Source: Anaerolineae bacterium
GTDB taxonomy: Bacteria > Chloroflexota > Anaerolineae > B4-G1 > SLSP01
Length of the DNA stretch: 19,099 bases
NCBI GenBank assembly: GCA_016927095.1
Contig: JAFGNI010000386.1
Span: 1 to 19,099 of the forward strand
Reading direction: 5' to 3'
Below the pieces are notes generated by a model, which saw nothing but the letters and a program-made list of their open reading frames with translations, ran no database searches and was not told the DNA's origin. Shown here one piece after another: positions 8,091-15,990 of the stretch. Both the position numbers and the translations under genes were made by a program. Position 1 is the stretch's first letter, and every line of letters starts with the position of its first letter.

Positions 8091-8711
8091 TCACAATGCC
8101 CCAGATGCAGCCTGAGTCCGGCGACGACTGGACAACCAGACAATGGCGAAGGTCATCAGGAGACCATTGGGCATCATCAACGCATAGGCCAGCACCGACG
8201 CCCCGACGATAAAAGGCAGCGCGCTACGCCAGCGTACAATCAACGCCAGAAGGGTCTGCACCAGCGAGTGAAAAAGCGCGCCGCGGGCCGAGACAATCGC
8301 CCCAATGCCCTGCTCGAAAGAAGCGAGGGCCGATCCCATGAGGCCGAACGCTGAGACCGCCACGACGACAACCACCAACAGACCAGCGAGGAAGCTAAGG
8401 TAGCGTCGCCAACGCTGTTTGTGGACGATCACCTGGACCGTGGTAGCCGTGAAGTCTGGCGACAAGGCCGGTGGGGTTGGCACCCCTGCCAGGAAAGCGT
8501 CGACGCGCGAGAGCATCGCCCATTCCTCTCGGCAAGCAGCGCACGTCTCCAGATGCACCTCCCAACGGAGACGTTCGGCCTCCGTCAAGTCGTCATCTAG
8601 AACGCGGATCCACCAAGCTTCGCTATGCATATCCTGCGGCGTCGTCTCTGATCCCTCGGGCTCGATGTTAGGCATACCGTTAGGCATACCGCTAGGCATA
8701 CCACTAGGCAT
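8091..8711 (-). CDS. Zinc-finger anti-sigma factor (transmembrane)
   Basis: The 206-residue membrane protein would hold the adjacent ECF sigma factor inactive. The cytosolic N-terminal domain has the zinc anti-sigma (ZAS) motif His53-xxx-Cys57-xx-Cys60 (HLETCAAC), followed by a long linker, a membrane helix at about 104-126, and further hydrophobic segments at about 145-160 and 164-193. The N-terminus is a four-unit tetrapeptide repeat MPSG/MPSG/MPNG/MPNI encoded by a 12-bp tandem repeat. The preferred start is the first ATG (8709-8711), with AGGAGG 6 nt upstream; it overlaps the sigma stop as ATGCCTAG, so translation is coupled. Later repeat ATGs at 8699, 8687 and 8675 could also start. The short tail after the last helix makes a large extracytoplasmic sensor unlikely. 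Confidence 0.9.
   Translation of the reverse strand: MPSGMPSGMPNGMPNIEPEGSETTPQDMHSEAWWIRVLDDDLTEAERLRWEVHLETCAACREEWAMLSRVDAFLAGVPTPPALSPDFTATTVQVIVHKQRWRRYLSFLAGLLVVVVVAVSAFGLMGSALASFEQGIGAIVSARGALFHSLVQTLLALIVRWRSALPFIVGASVLAYALMMPNGLLMTFAIVWLSSRRRTQAASGAL
8664..8711 (-). repeat. 12-bp tandem repeat over the sigma/anti-sigma junction
   Basis: Four units read ATGCCTAGTGGT, ATGCCTAGCGGT, ATGCCTAACGGT and ATGCCTAACATC on the minus strand; the last is partial. In the anti-sigma frame each unit starts with ATG. In the sigma frame each unit gives a stop (TAG, TAG, TAA, TAA). The first unit holds the actual sigma stop and the anti-sigma start. Confidence 0.9.
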
Positions 8712-9258
8712 AAGCTTCCTCCTGAACCAACAATTCCCCAATCGTCCGGCGTGCCCGGAAGAGCCGCGACTTGATCGCCGAGACTGTCAAACCGGTCACT
8801 TCGTGGATCTCGGTATAAGGTAATCCTTCCCAATAGAATAGGGTAATGACCATACGATCTGTTGGACTCAATCCGTCCAGCACCGCACGCACGGCAGCCT
8901 GGCGCTCACGACGCAGGTACTCGGCCTCTGGGTTGGGACTATCACCCGGTTTCCACTCCCAGGCGCCATCCTCTCCCATCCCATCCAGGGATACGGGGTT
9001 CTTCCGCCGGCGGATACGATCAATGCAGCCGTTCGACGCGATGCGCAAGATCCACGGTTTGAAGGGACGATCGATATCGTAAGAGTGCAAGTTCGTGATG
9101 GCCTTCACGAGTGCTTCCTGGGTCGCGTCTTCGGCCTCTGCAGCATCTCCGAGCATCCGGTAGCAAACATTGAAGACACTCTGTTGATAGGTCTCAACCA
9201 ACTGCGTTATAGCCGCCTCATCGCCCTTTTGCGCGGCGCTAAGAAAGTCGTCTTCCAT
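8704..9258 (-). CDS. ECF RNA polymerase sigma factor (RpoE-like)
   Basis: The 184-residue sigma-70-family protein of group 4 directs RNA polymerase to envelope or stress promoters. Region 2 spans about 20-88, with the core-binding and -10 segment DATQEALVKAITNLHSY and then FKPWILRIASNGCIDRIRRR. A linker at 89-120 joins it to region 4 (about 125-175), whose helix-turn-helix reads YTEIHEVTGLTVSAIKSRLF. There is no region 1 or 3, as expected of ECF factors. AGGAGG precedes the ATG by only 2 nt, which is short spacing. It overlaps the anti-sigma gene by 8 nt. A candidate autoregulated promoter lies at 9320-9344, directly after the rpoC terminator. Targets probably include its own operon (inference). 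Confidence 0.95.
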   Translation of the reverse strand: MEDDFLSAAQKGDEAAITQLVETYQQSVFNVCYRMLGDAAEAEDATQEALVKAITNLHSYDIDRPFKPWILRIASNGCIDRIRRRKNPVSLDGMGEDGAWEWKPGDSPNPEAEYLRRERQAAVRAVLDGLSPTDRMVITLFYWEGLPYTEIHEVTGLTVSAIKSRLFRARRTIGELLVQEEAYA

Positions 9259-9319
9259 TGCCTCCTACCCACCCCAGTCGGCCACCACGTGTGCACTACC
9301 CTGCAGCTTACACTATCTA

Positions 9320-9344
9320 TACGTCAGGGCCACCGGCAGGTTGC
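9320..9344 (-). promoter_or_regulatory. Candidate autoregulated ECF promoter of the sigma operon
   Basis: The minus strand reads GCAACC, then CGTATAG, with 16 nt between GCAAC and CGTA, fitting general ECF promoter form. It lies about 62 nt before the sigma start and just after the rpoC terminator. A similar pair at 408-433 precedes the small membrane protein gene. It is supported by position and similarity only. Confidence 0.35.
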
Positions 9345-9378
9345 AGAAATACAAGAGGGCGACTCGAAAGTCGCCCTC
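9345..9378 (-). terminator. Intrinsic terminator of rpoC
   Basis: A perfect 10-bp stem (GAGGGCGACT/AGTCGCCCTC, 9355-9378) closes a four-base loop. On the minus strand it is followed by TTGTATTTCT. It starts 28 nt after the rpoC stop codon, which is typical of a Rho-independent terminator separating rpoC from the sigma operon. Confidence 0.85.
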
Positions 9379-9406
9379 GCATATTCAACTCGCCCGTCGG
9401 TCTTGT

Positions 9407-12400
9407 CTAGATCGGTTCCATCCGGAAAGGTTCCTTGAGATCGTTCAGCAACAAAGATTCCGGTTCCTCCTCGACCTCGCTGAGCAACGTGCCCTTTGGG
9501 AGCTCCTTCTCGACAGGCACGCCCTCGTAGGTGTCGATCGGGCCATCAGAGCCCTCGATATCACCACGATAGCCTGTGCCGGCAGGAATCAGCTTGCCAA
9601 TGATCACGTTCTCTTTCAGACCATACAGATGGTCCTCCGCCGATCGCACAGCCGCATTAGACAGAATCTTGATCGTATGCTGGAAGGACGCAGCCGACAG
9701 GAAGGAATCCGATGCCAACGACGCTTTGGTAAGCCCCAGCAAGACCTGCCGGGCGCGAGCCGGGTTCTTGCCCTCCTCGACCAGTTGGCGGTTGGTGCGC
9801 TCAAAGGAAACGCGGTCGGCCAAGTCCCCAGGCAGGAAATCGCTGTCACCCGATTCGGTCACGAGAACACGACTGAGCATCCTGCGGATAATCACCTCAA
9901 AGTGCTTGTCCGCGATATTCACGCCCTGCGTCCGGTAGACCTGCTGCACCTCGCTCAGGAGATGGAGCTGCACAGCCTCACGACCCTGGACCTGCAGGAT
10001 CCGGTGCGGATTCGGGACACCCTCGTACAACTGCGTCCCGGCGGGCACCTCTTGACCATCGGCCACCAGCAGGCGCGCTGACGGCGGCACTTCATACTCC
10101 TGCTCCTGACGGACCTCATAGATGAGCACGATGTCTTGGCCATCGCGGCTGATTCGACCCTTAGCCTTGGCTCGCAGCTCCTCGTCACCATCCTCGGCAT
10201 CGGAACGCGCCAGAATATCGTTCTGTGCGACCTCGTCACCGTCCTCCACGAAGACTTCCCAGCCCTCAGGAATATCGTAACTGACCTTCTTCACCTGGCT
10301 GTCAACAACTGTAACCTCAGCGTAATCGCCTTCGCGGGTGATATGGACGACACCGCTGATGTCGGTGATCTCAGCCTCACCCTCAGGCGACTTCCGCGCC
10401 TCCAGCAACTCCTCAACGCGGGGAAGACCGCTTGTGATGTCACCACTCTTGGACGCTGTACCACCGGTGTGGAAGGTCCGCAGCGTCAACTGCGTTCCAG
10501 GCTCACCGATGGACTGAGCCGCGATGATACCAACCGCTGTTCCAGTCTGGACCACGCCACCGCGCCCGAGGTCACCCCCATAGCATAGACTGCAGATTCC
10601 GTGCTCGAGTTCGCACGTCATAGGTGAGCGCACAAAGACATCCTCAACGCCCACGCTCATTAGCGCCTCAGCCGCGTCTTCATCGATCATCTCGTTGCGA
10701 TCGATGAGCACCTCCCCTGTCTTGGGGTGCACGATCGGCGCGGCAGCGATGCGACCAGACAGTCGCGAGGCCAGCGGTTGGCCACCGATATTGTCTGTGG
10801 CCCGAATCCATATGCCGGCGCGTGTCTCACAGTCGTGCGCATTCACGATGATGTCCTGTACCGTATCGACCAGCCGCCGAGTCAGATAGCCGGCACCAGC
10901 CGTACGCAGGGCCGTATCGGCCAGACCCTTGCGGGAACCGTGCGTGGAGATGAAGTACTCCAGCGCCGTCAGTCCCTCGCGCAGATTGGATCGGATGGGT
11001 AGTGGGATGATCCGACCGGAAGGATCAGCCATCAGACCGCGCATGCCCGAGAGCTGCGAGATTGGACCGAACCCACCCTTGGATGCACCGGATTTGGCCA
11101 TCACGGAGATGGGCCCGTACGGATCAAGCTGGCTCGCCACAGCCCTGGAGACGGAGTCTCGAGCGCGGGACCAGATCTCAACCGTCCGGTTATACTGCTC
11201 CTCCTCCGTAAGAAGGCCGCGCCGGTACTGGCGCTCAATCTCCGAGACCTCCTGCGCCGCACTGCCCAGGATTATCGGCTTCTCCTCAGGCACCGTCAGG
11301 TCGTAGACCGAGATCGTGACACCGGACAGCGTCGCGTACTCGAACCCCAGCCGCTTGATCGCATCGGCAAACTCGACGGCAGCCTCGCGGCCCACCCGAC
11401 GGTAACACAATGCGATGAGGTCATTCAGCCCGCCCTTGTTCAACTCGTAGTTGATGGGGCGAAGAGGATCGGGCACAATGCGGTTGAAAAGCGCGCGGCC
11501 CACCGTGATGTCCACGGGGTTCTTCGGCGCCGGCAGCTCATCATAGATCTGAGCGACCTTGATCTTGGCGTGCAGTCCAACGACGCCTAGGCTGTAAGCC
11601 ATCTCGACCTCGTCGAGATCCGCGAAGACCTTACCATCGCCCTTGTCGGAGTCCACATCCATGGTCATGTAGAAAACGCCCATGCACATGTCCTTGGACG
11701 GGCCGACAATGGGCTGCCCATCCGCGGGCTTCAACAGGTTGCGAGTCGCCAGCATCAACTTGCGAGCCTCTTCCACAGCCTTGCGCGAAAGGGGAACGTG
11801 CACCGCCATCTGATCGCCATCGAAGTCGGCGTTGAACGCCGAGCAGACGAGAGGGTGAAGCTGGATCGCCTTGCCCTCGACCAGAACCGGCTCAAAGGCC
11901 TGGATGCCCAGACGGTGGAGCGTTGGCGCGCGGTTGAGCATCACCGGACGATCCTGGATAACCTCCTCCAGCACCTCCCACACCTCGGGACGCTGGCGCT
12001 CAATCAAGCGCTTGGCAGCTTTGACATTGGTCGCGTAGTTGTATTCGACAAGGCGCTGGATGATGAAGGGACGATAGAGCTCCAGAGCCATCGTCTTCGG
12101 CAGACCACACTGGAACATCTTGAGATGCGGACCGACGACGATGACGGAACGGCCTGAATAGTCAACCCGCTTACCCAGCAGGTTGCGGCGGAAGCGGCCC
12201 TTCTTACCCTTGAGCATATCGCTCAGCGACTTGAGCTGGCGGCGACCACGACGGCTCATCGCCTTGCCGCGCTGGCTGTTGTCGATCAAGCTGTCGACCG
12301 ACTCCTGCAGCATGCGCTTCTCATTGTTGATGATCACCTCGGGGGCGCCCAACTCAAGCAGGCGCTTGAGGCGATTGTTGCGGTTGATCACACGGCGATA

Positions 12401-13726
12401 GAGATCGTTGAGATCCGATGTCGCAAACCGACCGCCGTCCAGTTGTACCATGGGGCGCAGTTCGGGCGGCAGCACGGGCAACACGGTAAGGATCATCCAC
12501 TCGGGCTTGTTGCGGCTCTTGCGCAACGCCTCAACCACTGTGAGCCGGCGGGTCGCGCGCTTTCGTCGCTGGGCCGAACGGCCGTATCGAACCTCGTGCC
12601 AGAGCTTCTCGGACATCTCTTCGAGATCCAGGGTCTTGAGGATCTCGTAGATCGCCTCAGCACCCATGCCGGCCTTGAAGACCTGTCCCCAGCGCTGACG
12701 CAGATCGCGATAGCGCTGCTCGTTGAAGAACTGGAGTCGCTGTAGACTGAGCAGCTCTTCACGCAGATCGCCATAGTGTGTGCGAATAATACCGACCTTA
12801 TCCGCCAATTCCTCGCGAACCTGGCCAACCTCAGCTTCGACATCCTCAGCCTGAGCCTCGACACCCTCCTCAACAGGACTCAGCGCCTCTGCCTCACGCT
12901 GCCGGATCTCCTTCTCCAACGCATCCAACGCGTCCTGCGCCACGGTATTCAGCACGGCGTAATGGTCGCGCGTGACTGCCTCATCGGCATCGACGATTAC
13001 CGTATCGGTGGCTTTGAAGTCGATGGGCTCGCTAGTCGTACGACCCATCATGCCTTCGAGACGCTCCTGCAGCCGGCGAGCCTCCCCAAGGATTGTCTCA
13101 GTCCGTTCGTTGAGCTCGTCCTCAAGCTGATCTCGGAGCTTCTCCTGGGCCGCCTCAAGCATCTCCTGGCGGTCGGCGACCCGGCCCTCTAGCTCGCCAA
13201 TACGGGCTCCAGCTGCGTCGTCCATGCGCGCAATGCGAGCCTGCTCTTCCTCATCTATACGCTTGAGCGCGCGCTGGCGTGCATCTTCATCGACGGAGAC
13301 AACGATATACTGAGCAAAGTAGAGAACGCGATCCAGATTCCGCTTACTGATGTCGAGCAGTACACTCAGGTGGCTCGGTATCCGACGCGTGTACCAGACA
13401 TGTGCGACGGGCGCTGCCAAGGTGATGTGACCCATCCGCTCTCGCCGGACGGAAGAACGTGTTACCTCGACACCGCACTTGTCGCAGATGATCCCACGAT
13501 AGCGAATGCCTTTGTACTTCCCGCAGTAACATTGATAGTCACGCGATGGGCCGAAGATGGCCTCACAAAACAATCCATCCTTCTCAGGACGGAGTCGACG
13601 ATAGTTGATGGTCTCGGGCTTGGTGACCTCACCATATGACCAAGAGAGAATATCTTCAGGTGAGGCTAGGCTGATACGGAGAACCTTAAACGTGCGTGCT
13701 TCCGTCACCCGTTCATCACGGTTCAT
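9407..13726 (-). CDS. rpoC: RNA polymerase beta' subunit (RpoC)
   Basis: This 1439-residue catalytic subunit carries the catalytic magnesium loop NADFDGDQM (632-640). The N-terminal zinc ribbon uses Cys66, Cys68, Cys81 and Cys84; the second zinc site lies in the C-terminal half (HDCETRAG, then [11 protein letters not shown]). The switch and bridge-helix regions are intact, including [20 protein letters not shown]. Between the [10 protein letters not shown] strand (137-145) and GAEAI (355-359) lie about 200 residues rich in Glu, Arg and coiled-coil heptads, against roughly 40 in E. coli. That is the position where Thermus carries its own lineage insertion. The trigger-loop insertion of gammaproteobacteria is absent. 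The start at 13726 has GGGGAGG 5 nt upstream. rpoB is not upstream, and the gene has its own promoters and leader. Confidence 0.99.
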   Translation of the reverse strand: MNRDERVTEARTFKVLRISLASPEDILSWSYGEVTKPETINYRRLRPEKDGLFCEAIFGPSRDYQCYCGKYKGIRYRGIICDKCGVEVTRSSVRRERMGHITLAAPVAHVWYTRRIPSHLSVLLDISKRNLDRVLYFAQYIVVSVDEDARQRALKRIDEEEQARIARMDDAAGARIGELEGRVADRQEMLEAAQEKLRDQLEDELNERTETILGEARRLQERLEGMMGRTTSEPIDFKATDTVIVDADEAVTRDHYAVLNTVAQDALDALEKEIRQREAEALSPVEEGVEAQAEDVEAEVGQVREELADKVGIIRTHYGDLREELLSLQRLQFFNEQRYRDLRQRWGQVFKAGMGAEAIYEILKTLDLEEMSEKLWHEVRYGRSAQRRKRATRRLTVVEALRKSRNKPEWMILTVLPVLPPELRPMVQLDGGRFATSDLNDLYRRVINRNNRLKRLLELGAPEVIINNEKRMLQESVDSLIDNSQRGKAMSRRGRRQLKSLSDMLKGKKGRFRRNLLGKRVDYSGRSVIVVGPHLKMFQCGLPKTMALELYRPFIIQRLVEYNYATNVKAAKRLIERQRPEVWEVLEEVIQDRPVMLNRAPTLHRLGIQAFEPVLVEGKAIQLHPLVCSAFNADFDGDQMAVHVPLSRKAVEEARKLMLATRNLLKPADGQPIVGPSKDMCMGVFYMTMDVDSDKGDGKVFADLDEVEMAYSLGVVGLHAKIKVAQIYDELPAPKNPVDITVGRALFNRIVPDPLRPINYELNKGGLNDLIALCYRRVGREAAVEFADAIKRLGFEYATLSGVTISVYDLTVPEEKPIILGSAAQEVSEIERQYRRGLLTEEEQYNRTVEIWSRARDSVSRAVASQLDPYGPISVMAKSGASKGGFGPISQLSGMRGLMADPSGRIIPLPIRSNLREGLTALEYFISTHGSRKGLADTALRTAGAGYLTRRLVDTVQDIIVNAHDCETRAGIWIRATDNIGGQPLASRLSGRIAAAPIVHPKTGEVLIDRNEMIDEDAAEALMSVGVEDVFVRSPMTCELEHGICSLCYGGDLGRGGVVQTGTAVGIIAAQSIGEPGTQLTLRTFHTGGTASKSGDITSGLPRVEELLEARKSPEGEAEITDISGVVHITREGDYAEVTVVDSQVKKVSYDIPEGWEVFVEDGDEVAQNDILARSDAEDGDEELRAKAKGRISRDGQDIVLIYEVRQEQEYEVPPSARLLVADGQEVPAGTQLYEGVPNPHRILQVQGREAVQLHLLSEVQQVYRTQGVNIADKHFEVIIRRMLSRVLVTESGDSDFLPGDLADRVSFERTNRQLVEEGKNPARARQVLLGLTKASLASDSFLSAASFQHTIKILSNAAVRSAEDHLYGLKENVIIGKLIPAGTGYRGDIEGSDGPIDTYEGVPVEKELPKGTLLSEVEEEPESLLLNDLKEPFRMEPI

Positions 13727-13763
13727 TCTTCCTCCCCTAGCGGACTGGGCCAAGCGGCCCTAA

Positions 13764-13805
13764 GAAATAAAACGAGCAGTTGAGCGTATGGCGTACTCAC
13801 TGCTC
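13764..13805 (-). terminator. Terminator-like attenuator in the rpoC leader
   Basis: On the minus strand GAGCAGT-GAG pairs with CTC-A-ACTGCTC (one bulged base, 11-nt loop), followed at once by GTTTTATTTC. It is an intrinsic-terminator shape lying between the proximal rpoC promoter and the rpoC start codon, so it could attenuate rpoC. An upstream TTTGAG (about 13812-13817) could pair with CTCAA of the stem, giving a possible antiterminator; this is inference. Confidence 0.6.
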
Positions 13806-13832
13806 TCCTCTCAAACGCCTTCCCTGTGGCGC

Positions 13833-13853
13833 GTGCCCGCTACAGGCAGGCAC
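13833..13853 (-). other. Leader hairpin upstream of the attenuator
   Basis: An 8-bp stem with one G-U pair (minus strand GTGCCTGC/GCGGGCAC, loop CTGTA) starts a few nucleotides after the predicted start of the proximal rpoC transcript. Together with the downstream terminator-like stem it makes a two-hairpin leader. Confidence 0.45.
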
Positions 13854-13863
13854 AGTTAGAGCT

Positions 13864-13891
13864 ATTATAGCTGATCCACTCTAGAAGTCAA
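13864..13891 (-). promoter_or_regulatory. Proximal sigma-70-type promoter of rpoC
   Basis: On the minus strand the -35 TTGACT (13886-13891) and a perfect -10 TATAAT (13864-13869) are 16 nt apart. Predicted initiation near 13857 gives an rpoC leader of about 130 nt that contains two hairpins. Confidence 0.8.
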
Positions 13892-13911
13892 CAACAATCG
13901 ACAGGCAGCAC

Positions 13912-13937
13912 AAAACCCGCGGGGATGGGATCCCCGC
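13912..13937 (-). terminator. Terminator-like hairpin before the proximal rpoC promoter
   Basis: The minus strand has an 8-bp stem GCGGGGAT/ATCCCCGC with a three-base loop, followed by GGGTTTTG. The T-run is only four bases. It would end transcripts from the distal promoter about 20 nt before the -35 box of the proximal rpoC promoter. Confidence 0.45.
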
Positions 13938-14033
13938 TCCAGGTTGTGTTTGCCTGTCTGAAGTCTTATCGCACAGCGAGCCAGTGTGCCTTATCCGTGA
14001 TCGCGTAGGATGCGAATGAGAAGGTCGATCACT
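13912..14033 (-). ncRNA. Candidate structured small RNA or attenuated rpoC leader
   Basis: The strong distal promoter at 14041-14069 would begin a transcript near 14033. Its first bases form a 7-bp stem (GTGATCG/CGATCAC, 13997-14032). A GCACA/TGTGC stem follows at 13971-13989, and then a GC-rich hairpin (13919-13937) with TTTT just after it. A larger imperfect stem, GACAGGCA (13900-13907) with TGCCTGTC (13951-13958), encloses that hairpin. The predicted size is about 120 nt. There is no plausible ORF. It does not match the tRNA, 5S, SRP, tmRNA or 6S features I know. It may instead be the first part of a long rpoC leader. Confidence 0.35.
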
Positions 14034-14040
14034 AACACCT

Positions 14041-14069
14041 AGTATACATATAACGCCCAAGGTTGTCAA
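14041..14069 (-). promoter_or_regulatory. Distal sigma-70-type promoter upstream of rpoC
   Basis: On the minus strand a consensus -35 TTGACA (14064-14069) and -10 TATACT (14041-14046) are separated by 17 nt. It is the best-matching promoter in the window and would drive the candidate small RNA and, by readthrough, rpoC. Confidence 0.8.
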
Positions 14070-14090
14070 TCCCCACTAACACGCTATGAT
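14063..14090 (+). promoter_or_regulatory. Promoter of the isoprenoid/glycan gene block
   Basis: The plus strand has -35 TTGTCA (14063-14068) and -10 TATGAT (14085-14090), 16 nt apart, with initiation near 14097. Its -35 box overlaps the -35 box of the divergent distal rpoC-side promoter on the other strand. Confidence 0.6.
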
Positions 14091-14122
14091 TGCCGTGTAG
14101 TCTAGCCTAACAGCCCTACCGA

Positions 14123-15010
14123 ATGAGACTATCCGTGACATCCATGCGCGCTCTGCTCAAGACCATGCGCCCCCAACAGTGGACGAAGAACGCCTTCATC
14201 TTCGCGGCGCTCGTCTTTGACGTCAAGCTTTTCGATCTGACGCTCACACTGAGAACGGTTCTGGGATTCATCCTCTTCTGCCTGATCTCCGGCGTGGTCT
14301 ACACGATCAATGACCTCGTCGATCTAGAGAATGACCGCCAGCATCCACAGAAGCGCCATCGTCCTCTCGCTTCAGGCGACCTCAGCCGGCGGTTCGCCAT
14401 CGTTGCCGTTGCTGTCCTCTCGATGGGCACGATGACCGCTGCGGTACTGCTTGATGAGCACTTCGCTCGGGATCTCATCGCGTACTTCGTGTTACAGATT
14501 GCCTATTCGTTTGCTCTCAAGAACATGGTGCTCATTGACGTACTGGCAATCGCTGCAGGCTTTGTGCTGCGTGTGTCTGCCGGCGCCCCCCTGGCTGACG
14601 CGGGGATCTCCCCGTGGCTCTACATTTGCACGATCCTGCTCGCTTTGTTTCTCGGGTTGTCCAAACGCCGCGGCGAGCTGGTAGCCCTTCAAGATGGCGC
14701 CGAAAACCACCGGCCGATTCTGAGAGCCTACAACCTGCCCCTGCTGGACCAACTGATGAGCATCGTCACCGCTTCCATCATCCTGGCCTATGCACTCTAC
14801 ACGTTCTCTGCGCCCAACCTCCCGGCCAACTATACGATGATGTTGACCATCCCTTTCGTGATCTACGGCCTCTTCCGCTACATGTACCTGATCCAAGTCG
14901 AGCATTGCACCCTTGCGCCAGATGAGGTCCTGCTCACAGACCGGCCTATGCAGGCCGACATAGCGCTTTGGGGACTCAGCGCTATGGTCATTCTGTATCT
15001 GGGCCAGTGA
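14123..15010 (+). CDS. UbiA-family polyprenyl-phosphate phosphoribosyltransferase (DPPR synthase-like)
   Basis: The 295-residue polytopic membrane protein has about eight or nine hydrophobic helices. The first Asp-rich motif is NDLVDLENDRQHPQKRHRP (from residue 63) and the second conserved loop is GLSKRRGEL (178-186). This pairing, with RPQQWTKN near the N-terminus and HRPILRAYN at 196-204, is the pattern of decaprenyl-phosphate phosphoribosyltransferases (mycobacterial Rv3806c type), which join PRPP to a polyprenyl phosphate at the inner membrane face. Quinone and chlorophyll UbiA enzymes lack this arrangement. ATG 14123 is used; ATG 14144 is possible, and neither has a good ribosome binding site. 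It leads the block, 5 nt before mevalonate kinase. The lipid chain length and final sugar are not readable from sequence. Confidence 0.88.
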   Translation: MRLSVTSMRALLKTMRPQQWTKNAFIFAALVFDVKLFDLTLTLRTVLGFILFCLISGVVYTINDLVDLENDRQHPQKRHRPLASGDLSRRFAIVAVAVLSMGTMTAAVLLDEHFARDLIAYFVLQIAYSFALKNMVLIDVLAIAAGFVLRVSAGAPLADAGISPWLYICTILLALFLGLSKRRGELVALQDGAENHRPILRAYNLPLLDQLMSIVTASIILAYALYTFSAPNLPANYTMMLTIPFVIYGLFRYMYLIQVEHCTLAPDEVLLTDRPMQADIALWGLSAMVILYLGQ

Positions 15011-15015
15011 CCGGC

Positions 15016-15990
15016 ATGCCAGTGAAGAAAGTTGAGCGCTCTGCCCCGGGGAAGATCATCCTCTGCGGCGAACACAGCGTGGTGTACGGGCATCCAGCCA
15101 TCGCCGTTCCTATCAGCGACATGCGCTCCTATGCCAGAGTAGTACCGGGTCCCGCGGGACAGGGCCTACGCATCTGCGCGCTGGATCTCAATCAAGAGTG
15201 TGCGCTGATGGAGACCACGGACACACATCCTCTGGGCCGGCTCGCGCGTCTCGTCCTTCGTGAACTCGATCTTCCCGAACCTGATGCCGTGTTGACCGTC
15301 GCATCGGAACTGCCAATTGCCTCCGGTATGGGCAGCGGCGCCTCGATCTCTGTAGCTGCCGCGCGGGCACTCTCCGCAGCGCTGGGTGCAGAACTGCCGC
15401 CGGAAGCTATCAGCCGCATCACCTACGAAGTGGAGAAGATCCATCACGGCACGCCGAGCGGCATCGACAACACCGTGATCGCCTGGGAGCAGCCGGTTTA
15501 TTTCGTGAAGGACACCTCCCCCAGAGGCCCTCTCGATGACCGGCCCGAAATGTTCGAGATACATGCCCCTCTCAAGCTGCTGATTGCCAACAGCGGCATT
15601 GCCAGCTCTACCAAAGAGGCCGTCGATGAAGTGCGCCGTCGCTGGACTGCAACACCAGCCTACTACGATATCGTCTTCAACTGCATCGGTGCCATCGCCC
15701 GCGCAGCGCGAGCTGCGGTGGAGCAAGGTGCACTCCACGCCTTGGGCACGCTGATCAACGAGAACCATGAGCTCTTGGTGAAGATGGGGGTGTCGCTGCC
15801 GCAACTGGACCAGCTGATCGCCGCCGCTCGCGCTGCCGGCGCTCTGGGCGCCAAGCTGACCGGCTCAGGGCAGGGCGGCAACATCATCGCCCTGGTTGAG
15901 GATGAGACCAAGGATGCAGTGCAAAAGGCCGTGATCAAAGCGGGTGCTGTCTCAGTCTGGCAGACAACCGTGGGGCTACAGGATGCCTGA
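15016..15990 (+). CDS. mvk: Mevalonate kinase
   Basis: The 324-residue cytosolic GHMP kinase phosphorylates mevalonate to 5-phosphomevalonate. All three family motifs are present: APGKIILCGEHSVVYGHPA (10-28), the ATP loop PIASGMGSGAS (100-110), and LTGSGQGGN (281-289). The catalytic Asp is Asp151 in GTPSGIDN, and Glu19 and Lys13 fit the active site. This set, especially GEHSVVYGHPA, points to mevalonate kinase rather than galactokinase or homoserine kinase. ATG 15016 follows the UbiA stop by 5 nt; the upstream frame from 14968 would overlap UbiA. It overlaps the IPK gene by 8 nt (ATGCCTGA). No phosphomevalonate kinase or decarboxylase gene is in the window. Confidence 0.95.
   Translation: MPVKKVERSAPGKIILCGEHSVVYGHPAIAVPISDMRSYARVVPGPAGQGLRICALDLNQECALMETTDTHPLGRLARLVLRELDLPEPDAVLTVASELPIASGMGSGASISVAAARALSAALGAELPPEAISRITYEVEKIHHGTPSGIDNTVIAWEQPVYFVKDTSPRGPLDDRPEMFEIHAPLKLLIANSGIASSTKEAVDEVRRRWTATPAYYDIVFNCIGAIARAARAAVEQGALHALGTLINENHELLVKMGVSLPQLDQLIAAARAAGALGAKLTGSGQGGNIIALVEDETKDAVQKAVIKAGAVSVWQTTVGLQDA

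Noticed and set aside
8020..8094. N-terminal extension of the bactofilin-like protein to 8094
   Set aside because: A signal peptide starts exactly at the ATG at 8019 with a well-spaced GGAGG; the extension would put 25 polar residues before it and overlap the anti-sigma gene.
9341..10081. 246-codon plus-strand open frame opposite the end of rpoC
   Set aside because: It runs through the rpoC terminator and antisense to conserved rpoC sequence. The peptide resembles no family and there is no ribosome binding site.
13912..14033. 5S rRNA, SRP RNA, tmRNA or 6S RNA as the identity of the structured region
   Set aside because: The conserved sequence elements of these RNAs (for example the SRP apical loop or the 5S loops) are not present; only size and general foldedness would fit.
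13881..14069. 62-codon minus-strand open frame in the rpoC upstream region
   Set aside because: It overlaps the distal promoter and the hairpins, lacks a ribosome binding site, and its peptide has no recognisable features.
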